64,000 bases of DNA. Source: Morinoia aosen (Eukaryota > Arthropoda > Malacostraca > Amphipoda > Talitridae). The stretch covers positions 28,089,192 through 28,153,191 of the forward strand of contig CM059570.1 in NCBI GenBank assembly GCA_030386875.1. The letters run 5' to 3'. Below are positions 9,798 through 22,692 of this stretch, piece by piece. The notes beneath the pieces are model-generated. The model saw nothing but the letters and a program-made list of their open reading frames with translations, did no database searches and had not been told where the DNA came from. The position numbers and the translations under genes are program-made. Numbering within the stretch: the stretch's first letter is position 1; every line of letters begins with the position of its first letter.

Positions 9798-11156
9798 CCT
9801 GTGCCTATGGCCTTGCTTGAAATGCTTTCGTGTTTAAACAAAACATTCTAACTCTCAGTGAGCGAATTATCATGATGAAACTGTTGGTTTTGACTGCGGC
9901 TGCTCTTAGTCATCTCCTATTTACGGCTATCGTGGAAAACCCATTCATAGTCGTTTGAAATGTATTTTCTTCCACGGTTTTAAAGGTCCAGGAATGAAAA
10001 ATATATCAATCGTTTGAGCTTAAAAATAGCTAGAGAAGCACGGATCCGATTTTTGAAATTCAATTTTGTTTTAAAATTGTATGAGAAATAAGGGGAAAAA
10101 TAGAAAATATATATTCAAATTTTTGGAAATTACTTCTCTAAATTTAATTATACAAAAACCAATAAACTACTTGGTTTTTCTCGATAATGTATTTTCTGTC
10201 CAGAAAACATGTTACCGGTTCTGCAATTTCATAATTGTAGGAGATAGATTTCCTTTAACACTCATGTTTTTAATTTTCCAAAAAAACTTTCAATTAAAAA
10301 ACTAAAAAACTCTCGAAACAAACAAGAGTCTGCGCCTGATTTCACACCTATGGAGAAAATTTCAGAAAAATCCATATGAAAATGACGGAATTTTTTTAGA
10401 GCGAGAGAGACAGTTCCTTTAAGAAGCGCACACCGAACGAATAAATAAACACACCAAGAGGATTATTAGTAATGATACTACGGGCACTTATTATAAATCT
10501 ATACATATGCTTATAATACATTGGTAGATGTTGTGTTCCACACTGCTTACATAAACGCTACAACGCTACAAGGAAGATGTGCGCCTGGCGAACGACTTGC
10601 CTTATGATGCCTCGAGAATAACTTATCTCACATTAGACATGTGCTCTCGCGGATAAAGTCAGTAAATTCTACAATCCACCGCGAATATTTGTTACAACGT
10701 CAGCAGGCATCATTTGAAGGCTTCGCCTTGCCCTCATCATGCCCTCGTGACTACTCCGTTGAGGGACCTTCAAGCCGTGAAGTTACCAACTACCCTTTTT
10801 CTCCTTGGAGAATATTTCATACGTGACGAATATATATATAAAGAATATAATCTTTGTGTCTTTTGTAATTTAAATAATCTAGGATTTTATCCACTTTAAT
10901 TAGGTTAAATGCAGGATTCAGTTTCTTAAAGATTTATCAAGGTTTTGAGCTTTTACACCAATTAACTATCAAATGTAGACGGAATGCGTCTGTTCGTAAG
11001 CGTAACGACATGCCATAACGTTCTGATCTCAAATACTGATGACAAATGTTGATGACAAATACTGATCACAAATAATGACCACAAATACAGGTGTTTATTT
11101 CTTTATGATTCATCGCCTTTGGCGATGAACCCGCTTTATCTAGAAGGGGATTAAAA
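9798..11156. other. Non-coding stretch before the Gypsy insertion
   Basis: The sequence is AT-rich and I find no gene. Around 10555-10810 it resembles the older copy at 40620-40850 plus 41455-41500. That alignment exposes the LTR inserted in the older copy. Confidence 0.55.
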
Positions 11157-11861
11157 TGTTATGTACCCTCTCTGTAACGGCGCGCCATACACGAACGACG
11201 GTTGCATCAGCGAGGAAAAGCCTCGTACTCTGTGCCCTGAAAGACCGTTTGCAATTCAGCAGAAAAGCTGTAGAAAGCCAGATCAGCAAAGAGGGGACGG
11301 CGTCTGCTCAAACTGCCACCTTCGTAACCGTTAGCTGCTGCCTAACGTTCATGCATGAGCGGCGGTAACTGCTTCTATTTAAGAGTCTACTTAGGGTCAC
11401 GCGTCATTGTAGCTGAAGGTCCTCGTATTCGCCGTCTTTGTTTGAGTCTTTGAAATAGAGTTCAGCTCGGCGTACTGGACATTGCCATTGTATAAATTTC
11501 CACTTGTGACTTCACGTTTAAATCAACTGGTTAATCAAATAAAGTAAACGAGGCTACTTCGAATCCAACGAAACCTGCACCAGCGCTTCACACGAGTGTG
11601 CGTAAGATTACCTCTTTGTAGCTAAATACGTTTGCGGGTTTTAACAAATCCCCGGCATATTGGTGATATCCGTTTATAACAGTAAATTGTGTGGCCACAT
11701 ATAACGTGTGTTTCAATGCCTACTATAATTGCGCCTTATTTGGAAAGCCAATCATGAGATTTCACTGAGATTGAGAAAAGAGATTTATTTCACTCGAACG
11801 ATTTATCCTAAAAGAGAAAATTTAATCACATCGCACGATCTTGGAAAAGTAGGATATAACA
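11157..11861 (+). repeat. Gypsy 5' LTR
   Basis: The LTR starts TGTTATGTACCC and ends GGATATAACA. It has a TATTTAAG box near 11376 and an AATAAA signal near 11538. It lacks 18 bases present after GGGTC in the 3' LTR and in the solo LTR, so this is a deletion private to this LTR. Confidence 0.93.
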
Positions 11862-11864
11862 AAA

Positions 11865-11886
11865 TGGTGGGCAGCGAGTGTGGGAT
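11865..11886 (+). promoter_or_regulatory. Probable Gypsy primer-binding site
   Basis: Three bases after the 5' LTR the sequence reads TGGTGGGCAGCGAGTGTGGG. It resembles the complement of the 3' end of tRNA-Leu with CCA, with a few extra bases. The primer assignment is inference. Confidence 0.5.
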
Positions 11887-12490
11887 CATAACCCATTAAA
11901 ACTTAACGTCTCCGCAAGAGACCGCTGTTGCCACGCTACCTATTCAAAAAAAATTAGATGTTTAACGTAACATGAATGGCCACATGATTAGGAAGTTTAT
12001 TTCACTCATCATTGTACCCATTCTATTCACATAATTTATGTCATTCTATTGATTTACTTGTGTATTTCCCATGTGATTTATTGTCATTATTTGCACCTTG
12101 TGTCAGTGTATTGATTTATTTCTAAAAAATTTCGTGTGAACTTGTACCATATTTACTATTTTGATGCTTTACCCATTTATTGTCTCATTTCCATTGCGTA
12201 ATTTAACCCATTTACCTTTCTAATATGATTATTGTGCCTATTCAAAACCCCATTTTATCCCCATTATGACCCTATTTTCTATTACTGTTGTTGATGTTAT
12301 TGACGATTCATTTATTTCTGTGCATTTGGAAACTTATTGTGCGAAAAACTCAATTATGTCTGTGTATTTGGAAACATATTGTACGAAATATTGCATTTAA
12401 ACTTCTAATTTGAAACTCTAAAATTGCTATCAGTGTTCATTGTGAATCTAATTTGCTTCGCCAATTTTGCCCTAATTATCAGTTGAAACC

Positions 12491-13324
12491 ATGGCTGGGG
12501 ACGATAATGAAAGTAATCAAAGTAACAATGGTGAGAATAGTCAAAGTAGCTTTGTCACTTTAAATCATGCAATTGAACTGCCTAAATTTAATGGTGAAGG
12601 CTGTGTAACTTCATTTTTAAAACACTTCCAGACCAGAGTTGACATCTACACGAATGACATCGATTTGCAATGTCGTTATTTAAAAAATGCTCTTACTGGG
12701 AAGGCTTGGGATTCTTATGTTCTCAAGTCCGACCAATTGGTCACACTGGAAGATGTCAAGACTTGGCTTATTTCTGTGTACAAGGGGGCTGTAAATTATA
12801 GAAAAACCGTTCATAAAATCCTATTTAATCTGCGTCAAGAGAATGATGAGACAGTCAATGCATTTGCAACCCGAGTTTTGGCTAGCTGGAAGGACGTTTT
12901 CGGTCCAGAATGGCACTACGAGGATAGTAAAGCACAAATAATCCTCATTCCTACCATTGTTAAAAATATGAATCCCAAGATCAGTGAAAAATTATCTCAT
13001 GATTTTGATCCTGAGAGTGTGACCAAACTCCTAGACAAAGCGAGGTCAATTGAAGAATCTTTGATCGAAGAGGGAAATGTGTTGAGCCGGAAGAGGCGAA
13101 TTCACGAAAGTGATGTGGTGGTTGAAAAGTACCAATACAATTCACCACAAAAGCGAACGTACCAGCCTAAAAATCCATTCAAATGGCAAAGTGCTTCACA
13201 CAAAAATGCTCGCCCATTTAATAATTATCAACACAAATTCAATGGCCGTCCGAATCAGAATGGTGACATCGCCGCAGTAAAGTCAAAAAACTTTCACAGC
13301 GACAGAAAAGCTTTTCCCCCGTGA
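12491..13324 (+). CDS. gag: Gypsy Gag polyprotein
   Basis: This intact frame of 277 codons starts at an ATG in the context ACCATGG. Residues about 30-150 have the composition and spacing of a retrotransposon capsid domain, including a FLKHFQ block and a WLISVYKG block. The C-terminal third is rich in Arg, Lys, Asn and Gln and probably binds nucleic acid, but I see no CCHC zinc knuckle. The stop (13322-13324) overlaps the start of the pol frame by four bases, with pol in the -1 frame after a run of T and C bases, so pol is probably made by frameshifting or re-initiation. Confidence 0.9.
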   Translation: MAGDDNESNQSNNGENSQSSFVTLNHAIELPKFNGEGCVTSFLKHFQTRVDIYTNDIDLQCRYLKNALTGKAWDSYVLKSDQLVTLEDVKTWLISVYKGAVNYRKTVHKILFNLRQENDETVNAFATRVLASWKDVFGPEWHYEDSKAQIILIPTIVKNMNPKISEKLSHDFDPESVTKLLDKARSIEESLIEEGNVLSRKRRIHESDVVVEKYQYNSPQKRTYQPKNPFKWQSASHKNARPFNNYQHKFNGRPNQNGDIAAVKSKNFHSDRKAFPP

Positions 13325-16300
13325 TTTTATTGAATGTTGAACAGAAAAAATGCTCCACTTTCGTTGATTCAGGCTCTTCCGTGACTCCTGTGAAATCTTG
13401 TGTAATTAGCAAATTATTCCAAACTCCACCCCGAATTAAACGATGCACTAAAGTTCTTTGTTCTGTTAATGGAGATAATCTCCACACTCGAGGTACGATT
13501 GACTTGAAATTTAAACTAGGTGATGTTGAGTATTGCCATTCCGCTATCATTGTGGAAGATTCTTACTTCCCCGGAGCTGTCTTGATAGGCCGAGATTTCC
13601 TTAAGAGATTCGGTGTTGAAATAAAATACAGTCAGCACGAGAAAGGTCACGTGAGAATTAATGATAGGATTTACCCATTTCAATCAGTTGCTGCTTCTAA
13701 TTCAGTAAATTTTGTGAAACAATCTGAGGATGCATCATTCAGTGTCGCAAGAATGTCACATGATCTGACTGTTGAAGGAGGCACGTTATGTCACTCCTAT
13801 TTGAGAGTTCCCAAGCACATGAATGGAAAAACAGTCGTTCTAAAACAGAGCGTTACGTGCAAAGGAATAGCAGTGCCTCGTACGTTAGCCACTGTCCGTG
13901 ATGGTACCGTGCCTGTAGTTTTTGTAAATTATAATGATAAGAATATTCTTGTGCCTAGAAATAAAATTTGTGCTAGTTTAGATGTTGCCATTGAGGACCC
14001 AGAGCCTGGCTCAGACGAGAGTGAGAGTGATGTTAGAGCACCGCCACATCGCGAGGCCTACGATGCCGTGGCGACAGTGCATGACGCCAGACGTGCGCCC
14101 GCTCTGACTGAAAGCCCCTTGAGTCAGTGCAACCCTGAGTTACTGCCTAACAGTGAACTGTTGCCAGTCGCAGAGAAACGAAATGAACCTGAATTCAACC
14201 AGATGATTGACGATGTTGACTTGTCACATTTGAACTTAGATCAGAGAACGACCCTTGTAAATTTAATTAACAAACACAGGAATGCGTTCGCGGTTGGAGA
14301 CGAGATTGGTCATGCGCGAAATGCTGTGCATAAGTTAGACGTTCAGGGAAACAATCCTATCAATACACCGCAGTATCGAGTCCCTCACGCTACAAAGCAA
14401 TTGGTTGAAGAGCATGTCCAGGAGATGCTTAGGCAAAAAGTTATTGAACCAAGTTTTTCGCCTTGGTCTTCCCCAATCTTAGCTGTACGTAAAAGTGATG
14501 GTTCACATCGAATCGTAGTTGACTTTCGTCTTATCAATAAGATGTGCAGAAAAGACACTTTCCCAATCCCGAACATGACTGATACCCTCGAAAGTCTAAA
14601 GGACTCAAACTTGTTCACAACTCTAGACATGCGAAGTTCCTACCATCAGATCGAATTGGCCCCAGAGAGTCGTGATATTACCGCTTTCAGAACGCCGACA
14701 GGTAGTTATAGATATTGCCGTTCACCCCAAGGTCTTATCACATCTGCGGCTGCACTTCAAAGAGCAGTTAATATGGCTTTTTCTCCATTCATTTCAAAAT
14801 TTCTGTTCTGTTATGTTGACGACATCATCATCTATTCAAAAAATTTCGAGACTCATGTCGAACATTTGGGTAAGGCGTTGCTTCAAACAGCTGCTTCAGG
14901 CTTCAAACTAAGTCTCAAGAAATGCCAATTTGCTGCGAGTAGCGTGACCTTTCTTGGAATCAAAGTCAGTTCGGAGGGACTCACCCCCCGACCTGCGAAA
15001 GTCCAGGCCTTGGCAGATGCTTTGAGACCTAGGAATGTTAAAGAGGTAAAGAGGTTCCTTGGTTCAACCGGATTCTTTTGAAAATTCATTCAAAATTACG
15101 CACACATCGCGGCACCTCTTACTGAGCTAACAAAAAAGACGAACTCATTTAAATGGACGGACGTTCATCAGCGAGCTTTCGATGATTTGAAAGATAAACT
15201 TGTGTCTGCGCCTATACTTAAATTTCCTGACTTTCAGAGAGAGTTTGTGTTGCACACTGATGCTTCGGCCATTGCAATTGGTGGAGCATTACTTCAGATG
15301 CACGACGGCATCGAGTTACCTGTAGCATACTATAGCCGGAAATTAAAGGGAAACGAACTTAAATACTCTGCAACAGAACTCGAAGCTCTTGCCATTCACG
15401 ATTCAATCTAACATTATGATGCGTACCTGTACTTAAATGAGTTCGTCGTGGTGACAGATCATCGCCCCTTAACTTTCATTTTTGCTAATAAAACAGGTAA
15501 TCACCGTATTTCAAGATGGGCTCTGCTTCTTCATGAGTATAATTTCTCTGTTCGGTACAAGCCGGGAGCACAACATCACTTGCCCGACTATTTGTCTAGG
15601 TCTGAAAGAATTGTCAATGCTGTCGTTGACACTGCTGAGTCCAACTGTAGTAATAAGAATGATCCTAAAATTAATGCTGATGTTCCTTCTAGAATTAAGC
15701 CTTGTTCTAATAATAATGCGACAGATGTTCCCGTCGACGACGTGTGCCCTCCACCCGTGTACAGTGAACGTGATAAGAGTGTTGCCGTCGAGGCAAAGCA
15801 ATTGAGCTTGGATGATGTTGTTTCAGAGCAAGAAAAGGACTCACTTTGGTCTGGTGTAAGAAACTTGTTAAATGGAAATGACTTGGGTGATACTAAGATT
15901 TCAAACATTGACGAATATTTTATTGATGAGAATGATGTCCTGCGTAGGTTGTCGAGAAAGAAACGCAGAAACGGTAGAAATAATGTACAGATAGTCATTC
16001 CTAAGTCTTTAGTTAAGGTAGCCTTAAAGCTGAGCCATGACAACGATTTGTCCGCTCATATGGGTTTCCTGAGAACTCTTGAACGTGCCAGAGATAAATT
16101 CTTCTGGATTAATCAGATTCGTGACGTCAAAGACCATGTGAAGAAATGTTTACAGTGCCAGCGAATGAAATGGCAGGGCCAGTTTAAAGTCCCCTTAGGT
16201 AAATCCCCCGAAACCTCTTTTCCCCTTGAAAGAGTTGCTGTTGACCTTGTTGAATTACCCGTTAGTTACGAAGGCAACAAATATCTCCTAACCATAGTAG

Positions 16301-17217
16301 ATCATTTTACGAGGTACGTTGATGCTTACCCCCTCGCAGATAAGTCTGCCGATACTGTCACCAGAGCTTTCGTCCAGTACGTCGGAAAATTTTCAGCCCC
16401 AAATACTATTGTCAGCGACAGAGGCAGCGAGTTTACTAATAAGTTGTTCCAGGATGTCTGCAAAAATCTCAAGGCGAGATCACAGACTACGACTGCTTAT
16501 CACGCTATGGCGAACGGTTGTTGCGAGAGAATGAATGGTGTCTTGAAGACTGCAATCTCCCACTTGGCTGCTGGAGATAGATTCTCGTGGGACCAGAGCA
16601 TTCCTTTCGTAACGTTAGCGGTAAATACTTCCTATCAGACTGCGATTAAAGACACGCCGTTCTTTTTGTTCTACGGTAGAGATGCTAACCTTCCTTACCA
16701 CGACATTTTCAAGGAGCAGCCCATCAATTACGCATGTGACCAAGATTATTCAACAGAAGTTTCGCTCCGACTGTCCAAAGCATTTGCTGCTGTTAGAAAA
16801 AACTCTGAGGCGGCCAGGCGAGCTGCGGCGAAGATCTACAATCGAACGGCCAAAGAATGTGATGTCCAAGCTGGGGACCTTGTCATGTTGAGGAATGAAG
16901 CAGGGCGTGTCGAGGACAGAGCCTTCCCATCGAGATTCAGAGGCCCATATAGGATCACTTCCAGACACGGAAATAACATCACTATCAAAGGTCTATACTC
17001 AGACCGAAAAGAGCAGACCGTGCACCTGAACCGTGTGAAACGTGCTTATCTTGACGACGCCATGGCCTTCCCTTTCAATAACGGTGACGAGGAAGACGAA
17101 CTACAAGGGGCAGAGACGAACGACATTCCTACAGTGCCAAGCACGAGCCAGAGAAATGAAGGAATGATTCCTAGGTATTCTCTGAGAAATCGGACGAGAC
17201 GCCCAAACTATGTATGA
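13321..17217 (+). pseudogene. pol: Gypsy Pol polyprotein with two in-frame stops
   Basis: One frame of 1298 codons is broken only by TGA at 15079-15081 (codon 587) and TAA at 15409-15411 (codon 697). Domains in order are: aspartic protease with DSGSS at residue 16; reverse transcriptase from about residue 370 with FTTLDM and the catalytic YVDD at 498-501; RNase H with HTDAS (Asp 647), TELEAL and TDHRPL; and integrase with an HHCC zinc finger, then Asp 975, Asp 1033 and Glu 1069 (D-D35-E), followed by a FRGPY module. Both stops sit in otherwise conserved sequence (the link from RT to RNase H, and RNase H), so they are nonsense mutations. The copy is probably inactive. Confidence 0.95.
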
Positions 17218-18863
17218 TTATTTGTGTCTCGCAAGGACGTCCCAAAACTTCGATAATGATTGCTTCATTTCATTCTAAAGATGTACTATGTTTAATATTA
17301 AGGATGTTTTCTAATCATTTCCCTTGTGTTTAACATTTCTTTCGTATTACAAATTTAGGATACGTGCTTTGACTTAGAATTAACTGATTTTCCACGTCCC
17401 AAAACTTCAATAATGATTACCTCATTTCACTCCCAAATGTATCATGTTTATTGTTAAGGATGTTTCCTAATCATTTCCCTCGGGTTTAACATTTCTTTCA
17501 TATTTAAATTTTAGGATAAGTGCTTCGACTTAAATTTAAATGATTTCTCCAGCGAAATGCGGGTAGGATGTATTACATGATTAATGTCGATTTATAAACC
17601 AATTTATGTATTTACCTTGATGATGCTCATTAATCAGATAGAAATTTTACTCGATGTCAAATTTGTAACCCGTTCGTATGTCTTTTCATAGCTCTTCCCC
17701 AGGAATGCGTGCTAATACGTAGGAACTTTCCTTTACAGCCCACTGGCTATCTGAAATATTGTATGTCATATCGTGTGTTTCTAATCATTTTCATTTACCT
17801 TGCATTTATTTTCGTTACGTATTAAACTCTCCGAATGGATTCCTTTTGAGTTAGGAATAAAATGATATACCAATTGTACATGCCGGTGGATGAAATTAAA
17901 GCAAGTAGACGTGCTGCAAAGAGGGAAATCTTGAAAGGAATCCATGGGAGACAATTACCATGTCCAGAAACTAATTCAATACGGTTGTTGCAGCTATACG
18001 TAAGGCTGTTGTGACACGGCTGCACAGCGACACCAGCACTACGGAGGCGTGCATGAACACAGCAGTGGCTGCTCCAGCATCCCAGCTGCTCTGACTCAAG
18101 GTCATGGCAGGCACACAGCGGCTGCTGCGACCAAGCGCTGCGCTTGGGCTGGGACGTGTGCATGGCACGGGTCTGGCAGGACCGCACTGTTCGCGCAGTC
18201 TACGAGAAATCTGGCAACACCGCGCTCCATTGATATGGCATGGCTAGACAGCGCACTCACTCGGACGTAAATACTACGACCAATGGACTCAGCGCGAGTT
18301 AAAGGTCTGGGCAGCTGAGTGCAAGGCATAAGGTTACCTCGACTACGAGAACGTGGCGCAATCTACTATCGACGGAACTACAGTTTGGAGAGTGGCGTGA
18401 CATCACAGCGAGGGTGAAGCTTCCCCCCCGTTTCGATATACGCCAAAGCATGGATTCGGCTAAGGCGAAAAAAAAAATTTAAGAAGATACCATTGAACAC
18501 TAATACGTTCAAAATAATTACATGCATGCGGAAGTAATGACTAAATCGAGTTTACACTCGACATATTTATATTTTGGGCGGTATTCACCTCCAGATATCC
18601 TCGGATTGGCCTCCAAGGAATATCATCAGTCGCGGGAGAAGGTCTTCGATGATGGAGAAGGATAAGGATATCCCGATATCGACTTTTCATCATTGCTTGT
18701 TTAAGATCTTCGTTTCAGCGTGCGTCAGAAGCACAAATCTCGTTGGCTTGTCTGAATCTTCCCTTGCAATGAAGGATGAGATTTCTCAAAACTTCAAGTA
18801 AACGGATACTTCCAACTGCGACAATATCCAGGAGGATATTACTAAAAACGACGTGGGGAGGAT
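17218..18863 (+). other. Gypsy 3' non-coding region
   Basis: The region holds no env-like frame. A 157-base segment is duplicated in tandem (about 17237-17393 and 17394-17551, both with CGTCCCAAAACTTC near the start). A purine tract GTGGGGAGGAT (18853-18863) lies directly before the 3' LTR and would prime plus-strand synthesis. Confidence 0.8.
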
Positions 18864-19586
18864 TGTTATGTACCCTCTATGTAACGGCGCGCCATACACG
18901 AACGACGGTTGCATCAGCGAGGAAGAGCCTCGTACTCTGTGCCCTGAAAGACCGTTTGCAATTCAGCAGAAAAGCTGTAGAAAGCCAGATCAGCAAAGAG
19001 GGGATGGCGTCTGCTCAAACTGCCACCTTCGTAACCGTTAGCTGCTGCCTAACGTTCATGCATGAGCGGCGGTAACTGCTTCTATTTAAGAGTCTACTTA
19101 GGGTCAGGAGGGATCATTCTAGCACGCGTCATTGTAGCTGAAGGTCCTCGTATTCGCCGTCTTTGTTTGAGTCTTTGAAATAGAGTTCAGCTCGGCGTAC
19201 TGGACATTGCCATTGTATAAATTTCCACTTGTGACTTCACGTTTAAATCAACTGGTTAATCAAATAAAGTAAACGAGGCTACTTCGAATCCAACGAAACC
19301 TGCACCAGCGCTTCACACGAGTGTGCGTAAGATTACCTCTTTGTAGCTAAATACGTTTGCGGGTTTTAACAAATCCCCGGCATATTGGTGATATCCGTTT
19401 ATAACAGTAAATTGTGTGGCCACATATAACGTGTGTTTCAATGCCTACTATAATTGCGCCTTATTTGGAAAGCCAATCATGAGATTTCACTGAGATTGAG
19501 AAAAGAGATTTATTTCACTCGAACGATTTATCCTAAAAGAGAAAATTTAATCACATCGAACGATCTTGAAAAAGTAGGATATAACA
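18864..19586 (+). repeat. Gypsy 3' LTR
   Basis: This 723-base LTR has the same ends as the 5' LTR. It includes the 18 bases missing there. Confidence 0.93.
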
Positions 19587-20614
19587 AAAATAGTTACAAC
19601 GAGTGTAAATTACCATAAAAAATCAGGAAAAGAAATGGATCAGAAAATCTATTTTTCCTCGATCATAACCGTTAACTTCAATTTCAGAGTGATCAATATC
19701 CTCGTATGTACCTTATCAACACCCAAAACTAGATTCCTGAGATCAGTCTACATTATTAGTATCATATATAACAGGCTTCTTTCTCAACAGCTAGTTGTCA
19801 GTGTTCAATAGTGAAATAAGTCCTCTCTCATGTTTAAATTTCCCTTTTTAGTTGAGAAGAGTGGGAGTGCAGAGTGCAAAAGATAACACGAAATCTAAAT
19901 ATGAGAAAGCCCGGAAAATATGGTTATACTGATGCCCTCGACACACGCTAACCGAAGATAATAATGATCATGATGACCGAAGTAATTCATTTAAATCATA
20001 TTATTGAAGAAACGAGTTGGATAATTAAATCAATATAGTTTGTCTCATTAGAGGCAAGTGGGAGCGGATACTGAATATCCTACTGAAATGATCCGAAAAT
20101 AGCGTAATTTTGGTGAGAAAGTATCAACTCCGTAATACTGTAAACCCGACAATGGGATTAAAAAACACAAAAAGATGTATAATAACTGAAACATCCAAAT
20201 AATCGTTGTATATCGAAACGTCACTCATCATAGACAATGTAAATCTTTAATTTCTAACAATTGGCGTTGTTTCAATCAAAAATGTTGAGCGAATTTTAAG
20301 TTTTTCGTAGCATTGAAATATTGGGAAGAATAACTGGTATCGTAGCAGTCGAACAACACCTATGGGGACATAATAAATGGTGGCAGCGGGAGGATATAAA
20401 CCGGAAATGAAACATCCTAACTGGTGGCAGCTGTGGGATATTTACCGAAAATGAAACAGTACAACTGTGGGTAGCCGTGGGATGATGATAATGTATTACA
20501 ATATAAATGCTGTGGTCGACTTTCGCCGCACCCAAAACTTAAGAAAAAATTAAACTTGCGTTTTTAACGATTGAAGATAATGACTCTAGCTTCCCCATCT
20601 ACTTTTCTTCTTCT
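19587..20614. other. End of unit A and start of unit B, no gene
   Basis: The right flank of the Gypsy insertion runs without a break into the start of unit B at 20021. The same join occurs at 30766-31200, so it is the normal internal sequence of the unit. I see no gene. Confidence 0.6.
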
Positions 20615-21988
20615 CACTAATAGGCACACTCTTTGGAAATCGTATCTTTAAAAGAAATAAAACCACAAACGATGAAATAAAATTCATATTGATGGGCATC
20701 CAGACTAGCGCGCATAGTTTCGAATATTACAATTCATTTTCAATGAATGCCTGAAACAAAATAAGAAAGCACATTAAAAAGACTTACAATTTTGCATATT
20801 AAGAAATCACATTAAAAAAGACTTACAATTTTGCATATTAATTATGAAATGGGAAAAACTACATATTGTGATTTCAGAGAATGTTCAATGGGTACGCAGA
20901 TTGGTCAAAATTCAGACAAGGTTGCAATTTTCTTATATAAATGGATTCTAAAATTCTGATTTCTATTTCTTTGCAAGTATCTATAATTTTGAAATCAGCA
21001 CTGGAGAAACTATGATTGGTCTGATCACAATGGTTCCTGGGAGCAGACTGAGGTGGAGTTTGAAGTGGATTATTTGTTCTGCATGAACGACCTAAATGTT
21101 GCCAGAAACGAATTTTCGACTGCTTTCGCGTACTCCCAATATAGGAACTCTTGCAAGTTCCACACGTATATTGATAAATAACATTGGAGAGAACAGCAGC
21201 AGGCAGTCGATCTTAATATTGAAAGAAATTTTGAATTTTGAATGAATTTTTGAAGCTGAAACGAAAGTCTAGTTGAGGATAAAATTTTGATAAAGTCATA
21301 ACTAAATATCTCTGCATATCGTGTGAACACTCGCCAATGAAAGGTAAAGACACATAAAGTTTTTTCCTCGCAACAGTAGGTAGATTGGGATTATCAGACG
21401 TAAATTTAGTGCACAGAAACTTCTTCACGATATTCTCGAATAAATGGATGGGATAACAGTTGTCTGAAAAGAATTTACGGAGAAAGTCAAATTCTATAGC
21501 CATTAATTTATAATTGGATTATAAATGATAACCTCTGTAAATAAGGGTACGAATTGCATTCAGTTTGTAAATAAAAGAGGAGAAACAAAGAAAATTCATA
21601 CCGAGTCCAGTGAACGTAGGTTTCCTATAAACACTTAGTTGAAGGTTGCCATTATGCTTGTGAATCAACATACCAAGGAATGGTAATTTGTTATTGGTCT
21701 CTCCTTCCATGGTAAATTGAATGTTGCTATGGCGTTGATTAATGAAATTCAAAAATTCACCCGCCCGCAGCGGATCTTCGAAGATTACAAAAGTATCGTC
21801 CAAATAACGTTTGTACAAAATAGGTTTACAGTTTACAGGACAGTCTGCTAGAAATTTTACCTCCAAATCACAAATAAATATATTTGCCAGAGTAGGTGCC
21901 AGTGGATTTCCCATAGCTAAACCATCCATTTGCTTATGCATAACATTATTGAATAGAAAAATAGTGTCTACAAATAGTGTCATCTTCT
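20615..21988 (-). mobile_element. 5'-truncated Penelope-like element, copy in unit B
   Basis: This is the same insertion as in unit A, with TCTTCT at 20609-20614 and 21983-21988. It carries a private 38-39 bp tandem duplication in its 3' tail (20763-20839). Confidence 0.88.
20874..21988 (-). pseudogene. Penelope-like RT and GIY-YIG endonuclease, unit B
   Basis: The content is as in unit A, but the catalytic tetrad reads YLDD. There is an extra stop: TCA has become TAA after the residues YRGYHL at about 21519. The TAA between RT and endonuclease is shared with unit A, so it predates the duplication. Confidence 0.88.
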
Positions 21989-22128
21989 TACCAAATATTT
22001 CACCTCCAGGACGTCAAATTGCAAAAAGAATGTTGCATTAATGTTTTATAAATTACTTCCACGTAACAGATGAATTTGGTGAGAAGTGTATTCAGCTTTT
22101 TTATCAACACGATATCAATGCCCGTATA

Positions 22129-22248
22129 TACAGGGTGTTCACAAAAAAATGAATCCACAGACATATGTATATATATAAATATGTATTATATATATATGTA
22201 TATATATAAATATGTATTTATATATATATGTATATATATATATATATG

Positions 22249-22296
<48 letters not shown>

Positions 22297-22328
22297 GGTC
22301 GATGGAACATTTTTGTGGACACCTCGTA
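22129..22328. mobile_element. Mariner-like inverted-repeat MITE with expanded TA core (unit B)
   Basis: The ends are the same as at 2071-2159, but the core has grown to about 130 bases of TA/TATG microsatellite (22161-22292). The open frame rich in Tyr and Ile across it is a microsatellite artefact. Confidence 0.7.
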
Positions 22329-22619
22329 TCTATATCTGCATTTTATGTACAATTCAACGGCTAAAACTGTGACAACATAACTATGTTCATGAACAAATCT
22401 AACATTGTGGGTAGTTGGGAGCTCGGATGTGATGGTCAGTCCTCAACGCAGGGATGAGATCTCTAAACAAAATCCCTCGTACCGGAAGCATATCAATACA
22501 ATGGTATTTATGCCTATATCATTTCGGGTCTAGAAACGGTGCGTTAGTCTTTCGTTTCGAAAGTCGTAGGGTCACGCATAATTTCTCTCACTGCCATCTT
22601 AACAGAGCTCAAATTAATA

Positions 22620-22692
22620 TGCCCAGACCCGGGATCGAACCGGGGACCTTTAGATCTTCAGTCTAACGCTCTCCCAACTGAGCTATCTAGGC
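22620..22692 (-). tRNA. tRNA-Phe(GAA), unit B
   Basis: The cloverleaf is perfect, including the G1-C72 pair lost in unit A. As in A and C, no T4 run follows nearby (TAATTTG), so termination may be inefficient. Confidence 0.93.

Larger units (their letters stand above)
11157..19586 (+). mobile_element. Full-length Ty3/Gypsy LTR retrotransposon
   Basis: An 8430-bp element with LTRs of 705 and 723 bp is flanked by AAAA on both sides (11153-11156, 19587-19590). The internal order is primer-binding site, gag, protease, reverse transcriptase, RNase H, integrase, and about 1.6 kb of non-coding sequence before the purine tract. The LTRs differ by about five substitutions and one 18-base indel, which suggests a fairly young insertion. 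Unit B keeps a solo LTR at the same site, and 41894-41897 in the older copy is the empty site. No envelope gene is visible. Confidence 0.95.
1..20020. repeat. Tandem unit A of a tRNA-bearing segmental duplication
   Basis: Base 1 matches base 20021 and base 31200, and nearly identical sequence follows each, so this is the first of three recent tandem copies. The start is set by the window edge, not by a real boundary. Without its insertions the unit is about 11 kb. Its gene order is Phe(-), Pro(-, split), iMet(-, pseudo), iMet(+), Gly(-), iMet(-), iMet(+, pseudo), Pro(-). It carries a Penelope-like fragment, a private 1279-bp insertion, a hAT-type element and a full-length Gypsy element. Confidence 0.9.

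Noticed and set aside
11156-11368. Seventy-codon frame repeated at 18776 and 30042
   Set aside because: It lies entirely inside the Gypsy LTR and recurs because the LTR recurs.
15482-16043. Frames of about 100-150 codons on both strands inside the Gypsy pol region
   Set aside because: They are shadows of pol, whose own frame carries the conserved motifs.
18049-18329. Possible env fragment upstream of the Gypsy 3' LTR
   Set aside because: Frames are short on both strands, with no signal peptide, transmembrane segment or known motif.
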